Positions 23,384-33,067 of a stretch of 48,881 nucleotides of DNA are shown here, one piece after another. The stretch covers positions 1 through 48,881 of the forward strand of contig DJYO01000020.1 in assembly GCA_002450155.1 (NCBI GenBank), given 5' to 3'. This DNA comes from Mageeibacillus sp. UBA6976 (GTDB lineage: Bacteria; Bacillota; Clostridia; Saccharofermentanales; Saccharofermentanaceae). The notes beneath the pieces are model-generated. The model saw only the letters and a program-made list of their open reading frames with translations, did no database searches and was not told the origin of the DNA. A program made the position numbers and the translations under genes. The first letter of the stretch is position 1. Every line of letters begins with the position of its first letter.

Positions 23384-23494
23384 ATTCTTTTTTAATCAGC
23401 GTGGAAATTGACACCTATTTGCCACAAACAAGGCAGATAATAAAACCAGAGTTATACTATAATTCGAACAGATTGGGACAGGGAAACACAGTAG

Positions 23495-24640
23495 ATGAAC
23501 AGTAGCAAGATTAAGGCACAGACTGTTAAGAGCAGTAAGGAGCCCGCCGGTATGAGGCCGGGTTCTGTTACTGATGCGCCTTCGCAGAGTAAGAAAGAAC
23601 CTGCAAAGAGGTTAAGGTCTGCAGCCAAATACGATCCGGACGAGCTCAGGAGCATGAAGCGTAATATCACGCCTATTGCCAACAGCCCGATAGTACCTGA
23701 TGATATCCCTGAATTCGATGACACTCCTGAGAGGAGAGAAAAGCTCAAGGCTCGCAAGAAGAGCCGCTTTATGCGCAGATTAAGAGACTGGGGGATCTTT
23801 ACAGGTTACCTTACGCCAAGCTTTGTGGGAGTGCTTATCTTCTTCTTCCTGCCTCTCCTGATGCTGCTCAAGACTTCGTTCCAGAAGTCTCCTACCAATT
23901 CTGATTTCGTAGGATTCCGCAATTATGAGAGAGTTCTTACCAATGACGCATTTATGTCAGCATCCAAGAATACGCTGACATTTGCCGTTATATCCGTTCC
24001 TGCGGCAGTTATCCTCGCCTTGCTCTTAGCGCTTCTGCTCAATTCAGGCCTGCCGGGCAAGTCGATATTCAGGAGCATCCTGCTTAATCCTATGATGGTC
24101 CCTGTTGCTTCTGTCGTGCTTATATGGCAGGTATTCTTCTCTTATAACGGAGTTATAAACGGATGGGTATTGGATCTTTTTGAGAACGCCAAGAAGATAG
24201 ACTGGCTGCAATCGGACTACGCCCAGGTGGTAATCATGTTCCTGTTCCTATGGAAGAATCTTGGGTATAACATGGTACTCTTCCTTGCCGCATTGGGGAA
24301 TATCCCGAGCGAGATCTTAGAGTCAGCTCAGATGGACGGAGCAGGTCCTGTAAGGAGATTCTTTGCGATCAAGCTCCATTACCTTAACCCTACGATCTTT
24401 TTTGTAGGCATTATGTCTCTTATTAATACATTCAAGATCTTCCGTGAGGTTTATCTGCTTACGGGCGATTATCCTTACGATAAGCTATATATGCTGCAGC
24501 ATTTTATGAATAACGCCTTTACGCACCTTGATTACAGCAAGCTGTCTGCCGGTGCGATCATAATGTGTGTTGCGATGATAATAATAGTCGGAGGCCTCTT
24601 CTACGGAGAGAGCCGGTTCGATTCGGATGTGGAGGATTAA
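23495..24640 (+). CDS. Sugar-type ABC importer permease (MalF/UgpA-like)
   Basis: A 381-aa integral membrane protein. An unusually long charged cytoplasmic N-terminus (about 95 residues, basic, ending in RKKSRFMRRLRDWG) precedes six transmembrane helices. The ATPase-docking EAA-type loop is present (EILESAQMDGAGPVRRFFAI). It pairs with the MalG-like permease 3 bp downstream. Normally such permeases work with an extracellular binding protein and an MsmK/MalK ATPase; neither is in this operon, which instead continues with HlyD-like and MacB-like proteins and a cellulase. Substrate is probably an oligosaccharide such as cellodextrin (inference from neighbours). The ribosome site is weak (GGGA) and no clear promoter was found. 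Confidence 0.88.
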   Translation: MNSSKIKAQTVKSSKEPAGMRPGSVTDAPSQSKKEPAKRLRSAAKYDPDELRSMKRNITPIANSPIVPDDIPEFDDTPERREKLKARKKSRFMRRLRDWGIFTGYLTPSFVGVLIFFFLPLLMLLKTSFQKSPTNSDFVGFRNYERVLTNDAFMSASKNTLTFAVISVPAAVILALLLALLLNSGLPGKSIFRSILLNPMMVPVASVVLIWQVFFSYNGVINGWVLDLFENAKKIDWLQSDYAQVVIMFLFLWKNLGYNMVLFLAALGNIPSEILESAQMDGAGPVRRFFAIKLHYLNPTIFFVGIMSLINTFKIFREVYLLTGDYPYDKLYMLQHFMNNAFTHLDYSKLSAGAIIMCVAMIIIVGGLFYGESRFDSDVED

Positions 24641-24643
24641 GCC

Positions 24644-25699
24644 ATGGATGCCAAGCTAAAGCGCGAACGTAAACTGGCTGCCATCAAGGCAAGGCGCCAC
24701 ATCTATGCTGAGACAGTGCAGCCTGTGACTCCTTTTACGGTGATGACCGATGAGGAGAGGAAGGATTTTATCGCAGGTGAGAGATTAAGGCTCGAGAGAT
24801 CTCTTAAGGCAAAAAAGATAAAGCATGGTATTATCACGGCGCTGGGTCTTATCCTTGCAATAGCTATATCAGTTGTTGCGCTGGTGCCCATATTCTTTAC
24901 ATTTCTTAACTCGTTTATGTCGTCTGAGGAGATCGTAAAGAACTACTCTGTTATCTTCCAGAGTATGTCAGGATATGCATCCAAGGGCGCAACTTACCTT
25001 GACAGGATGCCGGTGCTTAAGCTGATACCTGAGCAGGTTACCATCAAGCAGTACACCACACTGCTGTTCATGAATCCCACATATCTGTTTAAGTTCTGGA
25101 ATTCACTTATACTTACGATCCCCATCGTTGCAGGCCAGATGGCGGTAGCCTGTCTTGCATCCTACAGTTTTGCAAGATACAGAAGGAAGAGAAGGGAAGT
25201 ACTGTTCTTCAGTTACATAATCCTTATGCTCATGCCCTTCCAGGTTACTCTTGTACCTAACTACATGATAGCAAACGACCTTAAGATCCTTGATACGATC
25301 TGGGCCATAATACTGCCGGGTATATTCTCCACCTTTGCAATATTCCTTCTCACCAAGTATATGAGACAGATCCCTTCAGGTTATATCGAAGCCGCCACAT
25401 TAGACGGCGCCAGCGAGTGGCAGATCTTTACCAAGATCGCTGTCCCGCTGTGTAAGAATGCTATCTTTGCACTTATTATTCTTTTATTTATAGATTACTG
25501 GAATATGGTAGAGCAGCCTCTCGTACTCCTTACCGATCCCGAGAAGCAGCCTCTGTCAGTATTCCTGTCACAGATCAACGAGCCGGAGATGGGTATCGCC
25601 TTTGCGGCTTCAGCAGTTTATATGATCCCGCCCCTTCTGATATTCCTGTGGGGTGAAGATTATCTGGTAGAAGGTATCTCCAGATCGGGTATCAAGTAA
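24644..25699 (+). CDS. Sugar-type ABC importer permease (MalG/UgpE-like)
   Basis: A 351-aa partner permease with six predicted helices after a 60-residue cytoplasmic N-terminus. The EAA loop reads YIEAATLDGASEWQIFTKIAVP, the canonical site for ATPase contact. PFQVTLVPNYMIANDLKILDT matches the conserved CUT1 permease stretch. An extracytoplasmic insertion of about 50 residues lies between the first two helices (SVIFQSMSGYASKG, LKLIPEQVTIKQY), longer than in MalG. It starts 3 bp after the previous stop and ends 15 bp before the HlyD-like gene, so all are one operon. The ATPase is presumably shared and encoded elsewhere. Confidence 0.9.
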   Translation: MDAKLKRERKLAAIKARRHIYAETVQPVTPFTVMTDEERKDFIAGERLRLERSLKAKKIKHGIITALGLILAIAISVVALVPIFFTFLNSFMSSEEIVKNYSVIFQSMSGYASKGATYLDRMPVLKLIPEQVTIKQYTTLLFMNPTYLFKFWNSLILTIPIVAGQMAVACLASYSFARYRRKRREVLFFSYIILMLMPFQVTLVPNYMIANDLKILDTIWAIILPGIFSTFAIFLLTKYMRQIPSGYIEAATLDGASEWQIFTKIAVPLCKNAIFALIILLFIDYWNMVEQPLVLLTDPEKQPLSVFLSQINEPEMGIAFAASAVYMIPPLLIFLWGEDYLVEGISRSGIK

Positions 25700-25714
25700 C
25701 GGAGGAATCAGGAT

Positions 25715-27451
25715 ATGAAGAAAAGAAGTAAGATCGTTGTCAGAGTAATGATAGGTTTCGTAGCAGGCCTCGCATTATTAACATTCTTCTCTAATACCAT
25801 AATGAATGCCACGATCCCAAAGGTAATGGCTGACTACGCATCGAGAGGCAATCTCTCCTTTACCAACAGCGCGACCAGCGTGGTCGTCATAGAGAACAGG
25901 ACCGAGATCAAGAGCCTTGAGGGCAGGACCATCGACCATGTTCTGGTTACTTCATACGACGAGGTTTCCAAGGGTGATGTCATCGCAACGCTTAAACCTA
26001 TCGAAGATACCTCTTCATTAGATGAGCTCAAGGATCAGTTAAAGACACTCCAGAGAGAAGCTGAATACGATGCAAGAACTCCTAACCACGGTACGGATTA
26101 TTCGTCTTACTACGAAGCGATCGACACGGCTCAGGAGACATTAAATGAAGCCCAGGATACCTTGAATCAGGTACAGGGCAGAGATGCCACGATAAACTCA
26201 GCTCAGCAGGTAATTGACAGCAAGTCTGCTGATGCAGTAGCTCTCGAAGCATCTGTTACTTCTGCATCTGACACAGTAGAAGACATCAATGCCCAGATAG
26301 CTGAGATCGACGCCCAGATCGCGCCGCTCCAGAATCAGATAGACGTATATGTTGCTCTTGGAACCCCTACGCCCACACCTTCACCCGTGCCCGGCACAGA
26401 ACCTGAGCAGGCTGCTCCCGAAGCGGGAGAGGCGGATCCTGAAGCAAACCCGACACCCACCGCGCCTTCAGAGATGGAGATCCTATGGCAGCAGAAGTGT
26501 GATCTTGAGGATCAGAAAGCAGTTCTTGAAGAGCAGCTTGCATCAGCAAATGCAAGACTTGCAGACTATTCAGCTCAGCTCGCTTCAGTTAACTCTGAGA
26601 TAGAGGATGCGCAGGGCAGGATAGATGCAGTATCAGAGCTGCCTACCCTTACATCTGCCCAGAACGCGGTTGCATCAGCACAAAGAGGCCTCAGCGCAGC
26701 TAATACAAGTCTTAGTGACGCAAGGGCAAATGCCGGCATAGAAGCAGACAAAGCACAGGATGCCATAGAAGACCGCAACAAGCAGATCGAAGATCTGGAG
26801 AAGAAGATCGAAGAGCTCGAGGAGAAGATGGCAATAACAGAGATCAAGGCTCCCGCTTCCGGTTATGTCTATGACATAGCTATAGCTGACGGGGACACTA
26901 TGGATGCCGCTAATCAGACGATCGTTACCATCATCCCCGTAGATACCGATGAAAGAGAGTGCACAGTTACATTCAGCTTCGAAGCAAATGCTGTAAGAAA
27001 TATGTCTGTAGGCGGCGAGTTAGAAGTAACATCCGGATATTACGATCAGAAATGCACCATCATCAGCATCAAGCCGGATCCTTCAAATCCCCGTGAGTAT
27101 AGACAGGTCAAGTGCGTTATCGAAGGAGATGCATGGCCGGACGAGCAGATAACGGTAAGGGCAGATAAGTCCAACGAGGATTATCCTGTCGTTATCTCCA
27201 GCAGCGCAGTCAACGAAGATAACAGCGGTACCTTTGTATATGTAATCGTCGGCTCATCAGGTCCTTTGGGTGACAAGTATACGGTCAAGAGAGTTGATGT
27301 CACGGTACAGGCAACAGGCGGCGGCCTCTCTGCTATAGAGGGTGACGGACTTGACGATTACAATACGCAGATCGTAGTAAGAGCCGAAGAACCTCTCGAA
27401 GACGGCCAGAGAGTAAGACTCGAAGATTTTACTTCGGATAAGAACTCCTAA
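25715..27451 (+). CDS. HlyD-like membrane-fusion/adaptor protein
   Basis: A 578-aa protein with one N-terminal membrane helix (about 8-30) and an extracellular remainder built like an HlyD-family adaptor. There is a first barrel/lipoyl half (about 50-95), and a long coiled coil in two arms (about 105-215 and 255-375: IEDLEKKIEELEEKMAI) broken by a Thr/Pro linker (TPTPTPSPVPG). The second lipoyl half follows (IKAPASGYVYDIAIADGDTM, about 376), then a beta-barrel tail. Such adaptors normally serve exporters (MacA, HlyD). Here it lies between sugar-importer permeases and a MacB-like protein, with no exporter ATPase. In a Gram-positive cell it could form an extracellular extension through the wall holding substrates or cellulases near the permease (inference). 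Confidence 0.82.
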   Translation: MKKRSKIVVRVMIGFVAGLALLTFFSNTIMNATIPKVMADYASRGNLSFTNSATSVVVIENRTEIKSLEGRTIDHVLVTSYDEVSKGDVIATLKPIEDTSSLDELKDQLKTLQREAEYDARTPNHGTDYSSYYEAIDTAQETLNEAQDTLNQVQGRDATINSAQQVIDSKSADAVALEASVTSASDTVEDINAQIAEIDAQIAPLQNQIDVYVALGTPTPTPSPVPGTEPEQAAPEAGEADPEANPTPTAPSEMEILWQQKCDLEDQKAVLEEQLASANARLADYSAQLASVNSEIEDAQGRIDAVSELPTLTSAQNAVASAQRGLSAANTSLSDARANAGIEADKAQDAIEDRNKQIEDLEKKIEELEEKMAITEIKAPASGYVYDIAIADGDTMDAANQTIVTIIPVDTDERECTVTFSFEANAVRNMSVGGELEVTSGYYDQKCTIISIKPDPSNPREYRQVKCVIEGDAWPDEQITVRADKSNEDYPVVISSSAVNEDNSGTFVYVIVGSSGPLGDKYTVKRVDVTVQATGGGLSAIEGDGLDDYNTQIVVRAEEPLEDGQRVRLEDFTSDKNS

Positions 27452-27465
27452 ACCGGAGGGAAGAT

Positions 27466-28707
27466 ATGAGTTTTAAGACTTCAGTCCAATCCTATTTCCG
27501 AGAGACAGCCGAGATCAATAAGAAACGGCTTAAAAAGATCGTGCTTAATGCAGCTTTCTGGTTTATCTTAGCTGCCGTTGTACTTATTGCGATAGGCAGC
27601 ATCCGTATAGCTGTGCTTACCAGAGCAAGATCAGAACAGTATATGGCAGAAGTCTGGGGTCAGACCGGCGATACTCTGTTCAGACAGGTAAGTGTCTTTG
27701 CCAGGGGCTCAAGGAGCTCAGGCATGACTTCGCCCATGATGTATACGGAAAACAATATATCGCTCCGCAAGAGCGATATCCCGCTCATCAGAGCTTCGCT
27801 CCAGTCTGCTGTTGATACAGGAATAGAAGGCAGGAACAAAGGCCTTAATACAGATGGAAGCCCCAAGGGCTGGGAAGACTGTTATTCCACTACCTACCAG
27901 GCTTCTGTAAGCGAAGTTACAGCTTCTGATACTGAGACCGGAATAACTATAGACGGCGTTGAGATCGTAGGTATCGGCGGCAATTTCAAGGCTTTCCACC
28001 CCTTCAGATACTTGTCAGGCGGATTCCTCCCCGAGGAGGTGGATGACAGATATCAGATCGTACTTAATGATGTCCTTGCCTGGAGATTCTTTAATTCCTA
28101 CAATGTCACAGGCAATAAGGTGTCCATCGGCGGCGTGGAATTTACTGTTATAGGCGTAGTTGAAGAAGGTACTTCTTCTGTAGATAAGATGGTGGGTACC
28201 ACAGAGCCCAGAGCCTATATCTACTTTGACACTATAGATATCATCTGCTCACAGGAAAATGCTGCTGCTGACGATGAATTAACAGACCCTGAACTTGACG
28301 ATGGCGAGAGCAAAACAGTTGCGATACAGTGCTACGAAGCGATCCTGCCGGAGCTGGTCAGGGGCGTAGCCAATACCGATATCAAGAATGCTCTGCCTGA
28401 GTATTCCATTAACGATCCTCAGATGTATGTCGTAAGCAACACAGACAGATTCTCAGTAGGACAGATATGGAAATGGGTATTCCCCATAGGTGAGAATTCC
28501 TATAAGCTTTCCGGCTATGAATTCCCTTACTGGGAGACTGCAGCCCAGATAACAACTGACAAGATCGCAATAGATGCCGTGCTTATAATCTCAGGCTCGG
28601 TGCTTCTTATAGCCGGTACATTGATGGCCGTATTAAGGAGCCGCAAGTTTAACAAAGCCATAGAGGCAGAAGAGACCCAAGACAAGACGGCTGAAGATAG
28701 CTTATAA
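27466..28707 (+). CDS. MacB periplasmic-domain-like protein with two membrane helices
   Basis: A 413-aa protein with an N-terminal helix (about 25-50), a large extracytoplasmic domain (about 55-370) and a C-terminal helix (about 375-397) with a charged tail. The domain resembles MacB_PCD of MacB/FtsX-type transporters: YLSGGFLPEEVDDRYQIVLND, then VTGNKVSIGGVEFTVIGVV. MacB has four helices; this has two and no ATPase, so it is not a transporter by itself. It directly follows the HlyD-like adaptor, as MacB follows MacA, suggesting that the two form an assembly with the importer permeases (inference). The start is 15 bp after the previous stop with GGAGGG upstream. Confidence 0.72.
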   Translation: MSFKTSVQSYFRETAEINKKRLKKIVLNAAFWFILAAVVLIAIGSIRIAVLTRARSEQYMAEVWGQTGDTLFRQVSVFARGSRSSGMTSPMMYTENNISLRKSDIPLIRASLQSAVDTGIEGRNKGLNTDGSPKGWEDCYSTTYQASVSEVTASDTETGITIDGVEIVGIGGNFKAFHPFRYLSGGFLPEEVDDRYQIVLNDVLAWRFFNSYNVTGNKVSIGGVEFTVIGVVEEGTSSVDKMVGTTEPRAYIYFDTIDIICSQENAAADDELTDPELDDGESKTVAIQCYEAILPELVRGVANTDIKNALPEYSINDPQMYVVSNTDRFSVGQIWKWVFPIGENSYKLSGYEFPYWETAAQITTDKIAIDAVLIISGSVLLIAGTLMAVLRSRKFNKAIEAEETQDKTAEDSL

Positions 28708-28724
28708 TAAACTCACTATAGTAA

Positions 28725-28737
28725 GACCTTGGAGGTC
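28725..28737 (+). promoter_or_regulatory. Hairpin enclosing the ribosome site of the GH9 gene
   Basis: GACCT-TGG-AGGTC (28725-28737) is a perfect 5-bp stem that contains the GGAGGT ribosome site (28731-28736) of the GTG start at 28743. Folding would reduce GH9 translation relative to the transport genes. Confidence 0.4.
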
Positions 28738-28742
28738 ATGTT

Positions 28743-31352
28743 GTGAGTAAGAAAGCAAATAAGATCCTCTCGTCAGTTGTGGTGCTTGGCATGCTCCTGG
28801 GTACTGCCTGTAATGTGAAGACAAATGAGACTGAGTCATCTGCCGGTTCAGGGCCAGAATCAGTATCCCAAACATACATAAGCGAAACATCCGCGGGTAG
28901 CGATACAGAAGGCGGGGATTTTACCGGTCTTTATGCCTCTTCTGTCCTTGATACGGGTAATCTTACAGAGCAGGGCAGCGGCTACGAAGGAATAGAGGGC
29001 ACAGGCAACTATAATTACGGTGAGGCACTGCAGAAATCCATTCTCTTCTATGAGCTCCAAAGGTCAGGTGACCTCCCGGATCAGGTAAGATGTAACTGGC
29101 GCGGGGATTCCGGACTTACTGACGGTGCAGACAATAATATCGATCTGACAGGCGGACTATACGACGCAGGTGACCATGTTAAGTTTAATCTCCCCATGGC
29201 CTATACGGCGTCGGTACTCTCCTGGTCTGTGTATGAATTCGGTTCAGCCTACGAACAGGCCGGTCAGATGGAATATATCAAGGGCGATATCAGATGGATC
29301 ACCGACTACCTCATTAAGTGTCATCCTGAGGATGAAGTATTCTACTATCAGGTAGGTGACGGCGGAACAGACCATTCCTGGTGGGGTCCTGCTGAAGTTA
29401 TGGCAATGAGCAGACCCAGCTACAAGGTTACAAGAGAAAATCCGGGTTCCGCTGTAACTGCAGAATCTGCTGCGGCTCTTGCAGCTGCATCAGTGATATT
29501 TAAAGACACTGACCAAGGGTATTCCGAACTTTGCCTTGAGCATGCCAGGAGCCTGTTTAAGTTTGCAAACGATACAAGGAGCGATGCCGGCTATACGGCA
29601 GCAAACGGTTTCTACGACTCTCACAGCGGATTTTACGATGAACTTGCCTGGGCCGGCGTATGGCTTTATATCGCTACAGGCGAGGATGAGTATCTGGATA
29701 CAGCAGAGAGTTGCTACGCTCAGGCTTCATCAGACTATATCTGGGCCATGTGCTGGGATGATGTCCATATTGGCGCAGCTGTGCTTCTTGCCAGGATCAC
29801 TGACAAGGATATATACAGCAACGCAGTTGAGAAGCACCTTGACTGGTGGACCACGGGAACAGAAGGGGAGAGGATCACTTATACTCCCAAGGGTTTAGCC
29901 TGGCTCGATTCCTGGGGGTCTCTAAGATACAGCACCACAACAGCTTTTGTTGCTGCCGTTTATGCCTCATGGCAGGGATGCGATAAGGACAGGGTAAGCA
30001 CCTATCTGTCTTTTGCAGAAGCCCAGTGTGACTATGCTCTTGGAAGCTCCGGCAGATCCTATATGGTTGGTTTTGGAGAAAATCCCCCCTGTCATCCTCA
30101 TCACAGGACTGCTCAGGGTTCTTACTGCGACAACATGAACGAGCCTGCAAGCCACAGGCATACACTGTACGGAGCATTGGTCGGAGGCCCTGATGCAAAT
30201 GATGGATACACTGACGAGGTATCCAACTATAATACAAATGAGGTTGCCTGCGACTATAATGCAGGATTTACAGGCCTTCTTGCCTATATGTATTCCAGAT
30301 ATCACGGCATGACGCTCAAGGACTTTGGAGCAGTGGAGATCGTAGATTCCTACGAATATACGGTAGAGACCTCCATAAATGCATCAGGAGACGATTTTAC
30401 TGAGATCAAGGCCATACTCATGAATCAGACTGCATGGCCTGCAAGAGGAGCTCAGGATGTAGAATTAAGGTATTTTGTAGATCTTTCTGAAGTATCCGAC
30501 CCCAAAGTAATCGAGATAACCTCAAACTATATGAGCTGCGGCGCAGTAGACGGTCTTAAGGTATGGGACGAGGATAATAGTATCTACTATCTCTCTGTAG
30601 TATTTAACGACGGCATGCCGTATCCCGGCGGTCAGTCCCAGTATAAGGGAGAGGTTCAGGTAAGGCTTAGAAACCCCGGTGGTCCCTGGGATCCGTCTAA
30701 CGATCCTTCTTATGCGGGAATGAGCGTGGGAAGCCAGGTCCTTAATGAGAATATAGCTGTTTACGAAGGCGGCGTTCTTGTCTTTGGCAGTGAGCCTGCT
30801 TCAGGCTCAAATGCAGGGCAGAGCGTAGTCTTAAGCGAGACTTCAGCTCAGCCTCAGCAGACGGAGCAGTCTCAGCCAAATAATAACGGAGGTCAGGGAG
30901 AAAGCGGAGATCTTGCCGTATCTGTCAGATATGACAGTCAGGGCTCTAATGCCAATAGTATATCTGCAGTAATGGAGATAACTAATACAAGTGATTCTGC
31001 AATCTCGTTTGCAGATCTTGATATTCTCTATTACATTACAAATGAACGGGGAGCTCCGCTTTCATTCGAATGCTACTATTCAGGTATGACCGAAGCAAAC
31101 GGGATGTATTCCCAGGTAACAGGTATAACCGGATCTTTTGGAGACTGCCAGGGTCAGGACTGTGATACCTGCCTTACTGTATCGATGCCTGATTCAGGAG
31201 CCATCAATGCAGGGGCACAGGTTACGGTAAACTTCGCGATACACTATGCTGACTGGCAGCCACTTGACTCCACTGACGACTATTCGTGTATGGATCCACA
31301 GCATATAGTGATCACCTCGGGCGGCAATGTGATCTATGGTACGAAGCCATAA
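28743..31352 (+). CDS. Lipoprotein GH9 cellulase with two CBM3 modules
   Basis: An 869-aa surface endoglucanase or processive cellulase. GTG start with GGAGGT 7-12 bases upstream. The lipobox Leu-Gly-Thr-Ala-Cys puts the lipid on Cys23, followed by a Ser/Thr/Glu linker. GH9 catalytic module about 90-530: YDAGDHVKFNLPMA (catalytic base Asp), CHPHHRTAQGSY (His) and SNYNTNEVACDYNAGF (catalytic acid Glu). A CBM3c-like module follows (about 540-670), then a Gln/Ser linker and a second CBM3-like module (about 720-869), giving a GH9 plus CBM3c plus CBM3 architecture. No dockerin is visible, so it is anchored by lipid, not in a cellulosome. It is the last gene of the operon with the sugar permeases; a shared terminator follows. 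Confidence 0.95.
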   Translation: MSKKANKILSSVVVLGMLLGTACNVKTNETESSAGSGPESVSQTYISETSAGSDTEGGDFTGLYASSVLDTGNLTEQGSGYEGIEGTGNYNYGEALQKSILFYELQRSGDLPDQVRCNWRGDSGLTDGADNNIDLTGGLYDAGDHVKFNLPMAYTASVLSWSVYEFGSAYEQAGQMEYIKGDIRWITDYLIKCHPEDEVFYYQVGDGGTDHSWWGPAEVMAMSRPSYKVTRENPGSAVTAESAAALAAASVIFKDTDQGYSELCLEHARSLFKFANDTRSDAGYTAANGFYDSHSGFYDELAWAGVWLYIATGEDEYLDTAESCYAQASSDYIWAMCWDDVHIGAAVLLARITDKDIYSNAVEKHLDWWTTGTEGERITYTPKGLAWLDSWGSLRYSTTTAFVAAVYASWQGCDKDRVSTYLSFAEAQCDYALGSSGRSYMVGFGENPPCHPHHRTAQGSYCDNMNEPASHRHTLYGALVGGPDANDGYTDEVSNYNTNEVACDYNAGFTGLLAYMYSRYHGMTLKDFGAVEIVDSYEYTVETSINASGDDFTEIKAILMNQTAWPARGAQDVELRYFVDLSEVSDPKVIEITSNYMSCGAVDGLKVWDEDNSIYYLSVVFNDGMPYPGGQSQYKGEVQVRLRNPGGPWDPSNDPSYAGMSVGSQVLNENIAVYEGGVLVFGSEPASGSNAGQSVVLSETSAQPQQTEQSQPNNNGGQGESGDLAVSVRYDSQGSNANSISAVMEITNTSDSAISFADLDILYYITNERGAPLSFECYYSGMTEANGMYSQVTGITGSFGDCQGQDCDTCLTVSMPDSGAINAGAQVTVNFAIHYADWQPLDSTDDYSCMDPQHIVITSGGNVIYGTKP

Positions 31353-31360
31353 GACAGGCA

Positions 31361-31401
31361 AAAACAAAGGACTTTAGCTGCTGCCAAAGTCCTTGTTTTT
31401 T
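31361..31401. terminator. Bidirectional terminator between the GH9 and symporter genes
   Basis: AAAACAAAGGACTTT (31361-31375) and AAAGTCCTTGTTTT (31386-31399) form a long stem; T runs occur on both strands. Confidence 0.85.
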
Positions 31402-31418
31402 GAATCGGTTTAGCTTTA

Positions 31419-32981
31419 TCAGCCTTCTGCTATAAGCTTCTTGCATCTGTCAAATTCATCAACAACTTCCTTGTCCGGAGCCTTGGTTATAAGGCTTACG
31501 ACAACGATCATGATAGATGCTGCGACAAAAGCGGGGAAGAGCTCGTAGATGCTGGATAAGAAGGTTGAAAGATCAGTAGCTTCGCCTCCGTTCATGGCAA
31601 GCTTAACGAAAACATTATCCCAGAGGAATACGATAAGGCTTCCTGTGATCATGCCTGCGAGGGCGCCCTGCTTTGTTGTTCTCTTCCAGAACAATGAGAA
31701 GAGCATGACAGGAGCAAATGCAGCACCAAAGCCTGCCCAGGCAAATCCTACGATATTGAATACTGATGAGTCAGGATCCCAGGCGATGATAACGCCGATA
31801 AGCCCGATTATAAGGAGCGTTATACGGGCGATAAGAACGCCTGCCTTGTCTGATACCTTCTTCTTGAAGAAACCTTTGAGAACGTCCTCGGATATTGAGG
31901 ATGAAGCAACAAGGAGCTGAGAGTCAGCAGTAGACATTGCGCTTGCAAGGATACCCGCCAGTATGATTCCTGCGAGGAGCGCAAAGACAGCGCCGTGCTG
32001 GCTTATAAGGATTGAGATCTGAACGATGATGGTCTCCGGGTCATCAAGTTTGGGGAGAGATCCGTTTGCCGTAAGAGCATTGCCTATGATACCGATGAGG
32101 ATTGCAGCGCCCATGGCGATAACTACCCAGATGCTGGCGATCCTTCTGGAGAGCTTGAGCTTGTTGCGGTCTTCGATAGCCATGAATCTCAGGAGAACGT
32201 GGGGAACACCGAAATAACCGAGGCCCCAGGATACTGTTGATATGGTGGTGAGGACGCCGTAATTGGAAGCTGTGCCGTCTGATGCGTGAGTTGAGGCAAG
32301 TGAGATGTAGCCTGCAAGGCCCTTGGCATTCTCGGATACGGCGCTCCATCCGCCTGCAGTCTTTATGCCGTAGCCTAATACTGCGATTATTGCAACAGAC
32401 ATAACGATGGACTGGATAAAGTCTGTAACTGAAGCTGCAAGGAATCCGCCGAGCATTGTATATACAACGATTACTACGGCGCAGATCACCATGGTGACAT
32501 GGTAATCGGTATTAAAGAGCGTGCCGAATACTTTGCCGCAGCCCTTAAATCCTGATGCTGTATAGGGGACAAAGAATGCAACGATAACGAGAGCTGAGAT
32601 GAGCTTGATAATATTGCTCTTGTCGTGATACCTTCCTGAAAAGAAACCGGGGATAGTAAACTCGCCTATCTCCTGTGAATAGACTCTGAGTCTCTTTGCT
32701 ACTATGAGCCAGTTAAGATAAGTACCGACGGCAAGACCTGCTGCAGTCCAGAATGGGTCGCAAAGGCCGGTTGCATAAGCAACGCCCGGAAGACCCATAA
32801 GGAGCCAGGAGCTCATGTCAGATGCTTCTGCGCTCATTGCGGTAACGAGAGGACCAAGTCTTCTGCCGCCGAGGTAGAAGTCGCTGACGCTATTAGTCTT
32901 GGAATATCTGAAACCGACGATTATTACCGCTGCCAGATATAAGATAATGGCGATCATGATGATGATTTGTGCAGATGTCAT
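31419..32981 (-). CDS. putP: Sodium/solute symporter, PutP (proline) type
   Basis: A 520-aa SSS-family symporter with about 13 transmembrane helices, importing proline (or a related solute) with Na+. Start at ATG 32981 after AGGAGGGTATATTA. Typical PutP stretches are SDFYLGGRRLGPLVTAMSAE followed by ASDMSSWLL (Na+ site region), PGFFSGRYHDKS, FVPYTASGFKGCGK and ILASAMSTADSQLLV. It diverges from the GH5 gene across an 86-bp region. The subgroup is close to proline transporters, but the exact substrate is an inference. Confidence 0.9.
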   Translation of the reverse strand: MTSAQIIIMIAIILYLAAVIIVGFRYSKTNSVSDFYLGGRRLGPLVTAMSAEASDMSSWLLMGLPGVAYATGLCDPFWTAAGLAVGTYLNWLIVAKRLRVYSQEIGEFTIPGFFSGRYHDKSNIIKLISALVIVAFFVPYTASGFKGCGKVFGTLFNTDYHVTMVICAVVIVVYTMLGGFLAASVTDFIQSIVMSVAIIAVLGYGIKTAGGWSAVSENAKGLAGYISLASTHASDGTASNYGVLTTISTVSWGLGYFGVPHVLLRFMAIEDRNKLKLSRRIASIWVVIAMGAAILIGIIGNALTANGSLPKLDDPETIIVQISILISQHGAVFALLAGIILAGILASAMSTADSQLLVASSSISEDVLKGFFKKKVSDKAGVLIARITLLIIGLIGVIIAWDPDSSVFNIVGFAWAGFGAAFAPVMLFSLFWKRTTKQGALAGMITGSLIVFLWDNVFVKLAMNGGEATDLSTFLSSIYELFPAFVAASIMIVVVSLITKAPDKEVVDEFDRCKKLIAEG

Positions 32982-33067
32982 TAATATACCCTCCTGTAAA
33001 TAATACATATAGGATTATACTGTAAAACATGTCTGACGTGTTACAATACTTTTCGGAGGATCCGATC

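Noticed and set aside
23408..23463. TTGACA (23408) with GATAAT or TATAAT as the promoter of the sugar permease operon.
   Set aside because: Spacers of 22 bp and longer are outside the sigma-A range; a different regulator-dependent promoter may exist but cannot be shown.
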